The notes under the pieces are model-generated. The model did not search any database. It saw only the letters and a list, made by a program, of their open reading frames with translations, and was not told where the DNA came from. A program made the position numbers and the translations under genes. This document shows, piece after piece, positions 63,857-64,000 of a DNA stretch of 64,000 nt (position 1 is its first letter; each line of letters begins with the position of its first letter). Origin of the DNA: Sacculina carcini (taxonomy: Eukaryota; Arthropoda; Thecostraca; Sacculinidae). Location of the stretch: the NCBI GenBank assembly GCA_916048095.2, contig OU696594.1, forward strand, positions 6,103,281-6,167,280, in the 5' to 3' direction.

Positions 63857-64000
63857 CTGCCAAAAACACACAAACAAACAAACACACACAGATAAACATA
63901 CATATAAACACACACAAGCACACACAAACACACACACATACAGATAACACACAAAAACAGATAACACACACACAGATAACACACACACACAAAATATAAC

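Overview
This window comes from an invertebrate animal genome. It has split genes with GT..AG introns, three recognisable metazoan genes, long CA/GT microsatellites, and many LINEs and Ty3/Gypsy-type LTR elements. No phylum can be assigned from the sequence alone, and there is no sign of prokaryotic organisation.

Host genes. (1) A NUF2-like kinetochore coiled-coil gene on the + strand, with exons at about 536, 10447, 20052 and 21114 whose splice phases are all compatible. Its last codons overlap the antisense of a duplicated ZMIZ exon. (2) The 3' part of a CLASP (CLIP-associating, microtubule plus-end) gene on the + strand, 26.15-52.73 kb. Its C-terminal HEAT-repeat exons are present three times in tandem, and every predicted junction keeps the reading frame. 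(3) The 3' half of a ZMIZ/tonalli-type SP-RING SUMO-ligase gene on the - strand, 63.86-57.08 kb, as eight exons with compatible phases. A partial, frameshifted duplicate of its last five exons lies at 21.15-25.47 kb.

Mobile DNA, left to right: a - strand LINE with a restriction-like endonuclease and a nuclear-receptor-like zinc finger (1.5-4.7 kb); an LTR element with TSD CTACC (4.73-9.09 kb); an array of about 1 kb degenerate repeats (10.7-18.0 kb) split by a nearly intact Gypsy element with TSD CCCAA (13.31-17.64 kb); a truncated CR1-like LINE (18.3-19.9 kb); two copies of one dead CR1-like LINE carried inside the CLASP tandem duplication (29.15-35.99 and 37.64-41.99 kb), each holding the same solo LTR, with copy A also holding a rearranged Gypsy remnant; and a full-length LINE (43.32-51.03 kb) whose ORF1 is split by a very young, internally deleted Gypsy element with identical LTRs (44.08-47.03 kb). 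LINE fragments, a tRNA-headed SINE and an ATT-tailed repeat fill the rest.

The layers give a history. A CR1 LINE entered the last CLASP intron, lost part of its RT and received an LTR element. The block then duplicated in tandem through an exon-exon breakpoint. Later a Gypsy fragment (copy A only), a (CA)n expansion of about 980 bp and the young LINE arrived. Exon edges come from splice consensus, phase and remembered family sequence; no database search or transcript evidence was available.
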